Shown: in pieces, positions 60,855 to 64,000 of the stretch
How positions within the stretch are numbered: position 1 is the stretch's first letter
Layout: each line of letters begins with the position of its first letter
NCBI GenBank assembly: GCA_036250225.1
Contig: JAPZLL010000073.1
Span: 46,092-110,091, forward strand
Reading direction: 5' to 3'
From: Cercophora sp. LCS_1
Lineage: Eukaryota; Ascomycota; Sordariomycetes; Sordariales; Lasiosphaeriaceae
DNA length: 64,000 nt
Made by a program: the position numbers and the translations under genes
The notes under the pieces: model-generated
Database searches by the model: none
What the model saw: only the letters and a program-made list of their open reading frames with translations
Told to the model about the DNA's origin: nothing

Positions 60855-63800
60855 TTTCCCCACTATACTAGTCCCAAGCATTCCCGAGCTGGATGGTCCA
60901 TTTTTGAACGGGCTGAAGTGTAAGGAGTGTTTATATATTGTTCGTATGCCCCAGACAATATAGGGACATTGCCGTATAATATATAGCTGGGTTAATAAAT
61001 GTTCCAAAGGGGGGAATACCCAAAAAAAAGCATTAGAATCGTACGACTACCCGTAGTACACTGGCATTTTATATTAACGATTTTTCCAGAGCCGGAAGGT
61101 ATTAAGTTGGTTTGAGGTTATTGTATTGGAGGGTTTGGTTCTTAAAACCGTTGTACGACTACCGATACCTACTATTGAAAAAAACTTTGTTTTAAGCGTA
61201 CTGGAGTCCTTTACTCAGAGTTAGAATTGTATAATAGATATTTAGAATAACGAAAGTAAAACTGAGGCAAATCCGTGGCTTTGCTGTGTAGCCTGGGCTA
61301 TGCACTTCTAGGAGGAGGACAAAGACTTTATCCGTTGTACGGCAAGCGAAGATACTGAAGAGGGTTGGTATCCGGATTTTAGTAACTATATAAGAAAAAA
61401 ACAGCTCCTTGAGATCGTCTGGGCTAGCGTTCATTATGTGATTATAGGAGCCTTGGAATTATATTTATATAAAGAAGTTGGTTCTATAGTTCTTTTTGAG
61501 ATTTAAAAAAAGGCTGTAGATATTAAACTATTAGTTCCATTCTCCAACCAATTTGAGGACTACACAATTAAGTGATACCTTTCCGTTTGGAAGTGTATTA
61601 TTGGATATATCTTATATATAATTTCCCTTAACGATTATTTATAGCCCGGGTATATATTTACTACTGCTTAGATATCTGCCTGGGAGCAACTTTTGGATTG
61701 TACAAGCTATATAGATCTAAATAGCCCAGAAGTTCAGACTAAATAGCTTAATTAGGCCTGTTTGGACTTTTTACTCAGTATTATTGACTATTAACTGCCC
61801 GGCCCCTTATACAATAGTATTCTCTTGTTTATACTTGCAGCCATGGGCTTATGTAATAATGGAAATTGGTACTTACTAAGCGATTACACCTGGATCTATT
61901 CTGCGGTTATTAAGATTGCCCGGGCTTTAGTTATATAATAATTGGAAGTTGAAGTCCGGAATTTAAAATTAACCAAGTTGTTCTTTAGCCTTATACGGAG
62001 TAAGGTTTCTCAATTCATGGTTGTTGTCTATAAGGATAATAAACCCATACCTATGGATTGGATTTATAATGTCTATATATACGGTATAAAAATCCATTAT
62101 ATAACTCCAGCCTTTAGAAACGTTATATGGGACGCCAGTTCTATTATATATGGTTGTTTGACATTTTCCATGGGCAGTTTAACAGAAATGCTATATTAGA
62201 TTGTGGGAGAACTCACTTATACGATGGATGAATTGTTGTTTATGGACCAGGGCATTCCCCGGCCCAATATTAACTGGGCAGAACTATATAATAATTAGGG
62301 AGAGAGCCGAGTTGGCTTTTTTTTCGTATAAGACCCCAGGAACCAAACTCCCGGTAAATACCTGGAGCAGAGTAAAAGCTGGCTTATACAGCAGCTTATA
62401 TAAGTTCCTTAGCTTAAGAGCTAATGGTTTGAGTTGGTTGGGTCAATATATTGGTTTTGCACTATGGCTGCTAGCAGCTATATAAAAAAAACCAACAAAC
62501 TTCGGGAGCTTCTTCTTATTGCCGTCTATCTCCTTGGGGGGTAGGTACCTCGTACGATAGAGCTATTGTGTTTGCGGTATATAAATTTACCATACGGCAG
62601 TCTGAAAAATGTTATTATTGTACACGGATTGGTCTGTCTTATTTTCTTATACTATAAGGGCTATTAAATTAGTGGTTAGGCAAAGATTGTATAGCGCTTT
62701 TTATTTTGGGAGCTTGGGTTGGTTATTATTTTATATCTGGCTTTTATTCTTCCATTTGCTCAGTAGACTCAGGTTGTTAACTGGGGGGAATTGCAGTTTA
62801 GCTATTTCCTCTGGGACAAAAGTATTGTATAGTTTTATACTATTGGTTCAGACAAAGATATAAAAACTCAGTTCTGGTCATTAGATAGAATGCAGTGCCT
62901 TTTTAAAGACCTTACTGTACGATATATGGGTTTGAAACTTAATATTAGTTCGTGGTAGTATATTTCGATTGTTATTGGATAACGCTATATTGATTTGGGT
63001 TTTAGTGGGCTAGAGGGTTTATACGAAGGATACAACAGTAACGATGAGGATCTCATTATTGAGGATAAGGCTATTGATCTCCAAGCTGGATATAGTACGT
63101 TTGTTGCCCATATGATTTACGGACGAGAGGTTTAATAAGGTAATACTGGCGTTTTCATACGATAAGAAGAGTTTTAAAAGATTAGTATTCGATGGTACTT
63201 GTTCTTTATTTTTGGGTTGTATAATCAATAAACGATCCGAAAAGCCAAACCTGGGATTTTCACAACCGAGCGCAGGGCCGTACGACAATATTGTTTAAAC
63301 CGACTCGGTAAGGTCAATATCCACGGATGCTTGAAGCAGATGTTTGAGGATCCAAACGCCCGCTTTAAGGGTAACTAGTTAGAGGCCATTGAAGCTGTTG
63401 TACGAGGGGCAACCCCCATTTTGCAAGTTACTAGTATTGGAGGGGGTAAAAGCTTAACCTTTATGCTGCTTTCGTATACTATGGGAAATAGTATAATAAT
63501 TGTAATTGTTCTATTTGTTGTAATAGAGGAAGACTTTCTGAAGCAATGTTGTATAATGAACATTTTATGCGAAATCTGGTTATTAATGTATGTATAGATA
63601 GCGTCTGTCATTTTGGTCACGCTGGAATTATTCTGTATAAAGGGTTTTGCTGAATTTATGAGCCGTTTAAATATATGGCAAGAGTTGGATTGAATTGTGC
63701 TTAACGAGTGCTATATAGTTCTTAATGCTTTATATAAGTATTAGAAGAGTCTCTGTACTATAGGAGATATTATAATTCCGATTAGTATTTAATTCGTCTT

Positions 63801-63895
63801 TTTTATAGCAATTATATCGCTGCGGAATGAACTAGAGTTTTGGACAACGCTGGGTTTAATAATGTTAAAGGCTATTGTTGTACGAGGGATTACAA
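60855..63895 (+). pseudogene. Decayed telomere-linked RecQ-type helicase
   Basis: RIP-scarred coding sequence recognised piecewise in order: a C2H2/DUF3505-type start (IPELDGPFLNGLKCKECLYI, HC), then LLEIVWASVHYVIIG, then WIYSAVIKIARALV, RSKVSQFMVVVYKDNKPIPM, WIYNVYIYGIKIHYITPAFR, then DLQAGYSTFVAHMIYGREV, and finally VVRGATPILQVTSIGGGKSL with Walker A GGGKS, followed by a strand region IIIVIVLFVVIEEDFL. This order belongs to the large fungal helicases found next to telomeres in several ascomycetes. Stops (TAA, TAG) and frame breaks occur throughout. The gene is interrupted at 63.90 kb by the repeat that runs off the window. Confidence 0.78.
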
Positions 63896-63901
63896 GTAGG
63901 C

Positions 63902-64000
63902 CCTATCCCACAGTCCCCGAAGAATTGTAGTAGACTTCTTTGAAAATGGGTGGAGGAGCTTGGACCAGGTGTTGAAAACAGGGGGTAGAATTCTTTGAAA
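63902..64000 (+). repeat. Repeat interrupting the helicase, running off the window
   Basis: CCTATCCCACAGTCCCCGAAG followed by AATTGTAGTAGACTTCTTTG and AAAACAGGGGGTAGAATTC; related to copies A/B at 56.17-56.70 kb and to the hAT remnant at 42185. It is probably a terminus of the same DNA transposon family. Confidence 0.65.

Overview
The window looks like nuclear DNA of a filamentous ascomycete (Pezizomycotina, probably a sordariomycete). Protein genes carry short introns of about 45-85 bp with GT..AG borders. 5S rRNA genes are dispersed singly rather than in an array. There is a HET-domain gene, a LaeA-like methyltransferase, a berberine-bridge oxidase, a P450 and DUF3237/DUF3433 genes. The right end carries repeat copies and gene wrecks differing by C-to-T/G-to-A transitions, as repeat-induced point mutation (RIP) produces. 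No organism name can be read from the sequence alone.

Layout. 0.6-6.6 kb: NmrA-like reductase, DUF3237 protein, expansin-like secreted protein, a 5S rRNA gene, and a small cysteine-rich secreted protein. 6.6-12.2 kb: gene-poor, with one possible 69-aa gene and a decayed reading frame running into half of a 5S rRNA gene. 12.2-26.1 kb: ankyrin protein with a disturbed middle, GNAT acetyltransferase, unrecognised fungal protein, BBE-type FAD oxidase, second 5S gene, HET-domain gene, LaeA-like methyltransferase and a CDF metal transporter. 26.6-35 kb: P450, small secreted protein lacking an ATG, 5'-truncated aldo-keto reductase, type-B carboxylesterase, low-complexity Q/G/Y-rich protein with a lysine/acidic tail, and a GPI-type cupredoxin. 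35.5-42.1 kb: DUF3433 membrane protein, a divergent pair (putative PD-(D/E)XK nuclease-like gene and kinase-like gene), and a 768-aa protein that joins a coiled coil, a similar E-x-K domain and a kinase-like domain. 42.2-49 kb: hAT transposase scrap, FAD monooxygenase plus TNA1/DAL5-type MFS transporter in tandem, and a multi-pass membrane protein. 49-54.3 kb: decayed fragments of ankyrin, carotenoid-oxygenase and RGG-protein genes. 54.4-55.8 kb: SRPK-like kinase. 56-64 kb: AT-rich, repeat-rich, RIP-scarred DNA with LTR pieces, minisatellites, a gene broken by RIP-type stops and a decayed telomere-linked RecQ-type helicase. This suggests that the right end is subtelomeric or TE-rich.

The tailoring-type enzymes (BBE, methyltransferase, P450, esterase, FAD monooxygenase) are scattered and no PKS, NRPS or terpene backbone gene is visible, so I do not call a secondary-metabolite cluster. 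The most plausible functional units are the FAD monooxygenase/MFS pair (uptake and hydroxylation of an aromatic or pyridine acid) and the nuclease-like/kinase-like group at 37.4-42.1 kb, which is the best candidate here for a poorly described system. Exon borders were placed by eye from splice consensus, reading-frame continuity and family motifs.
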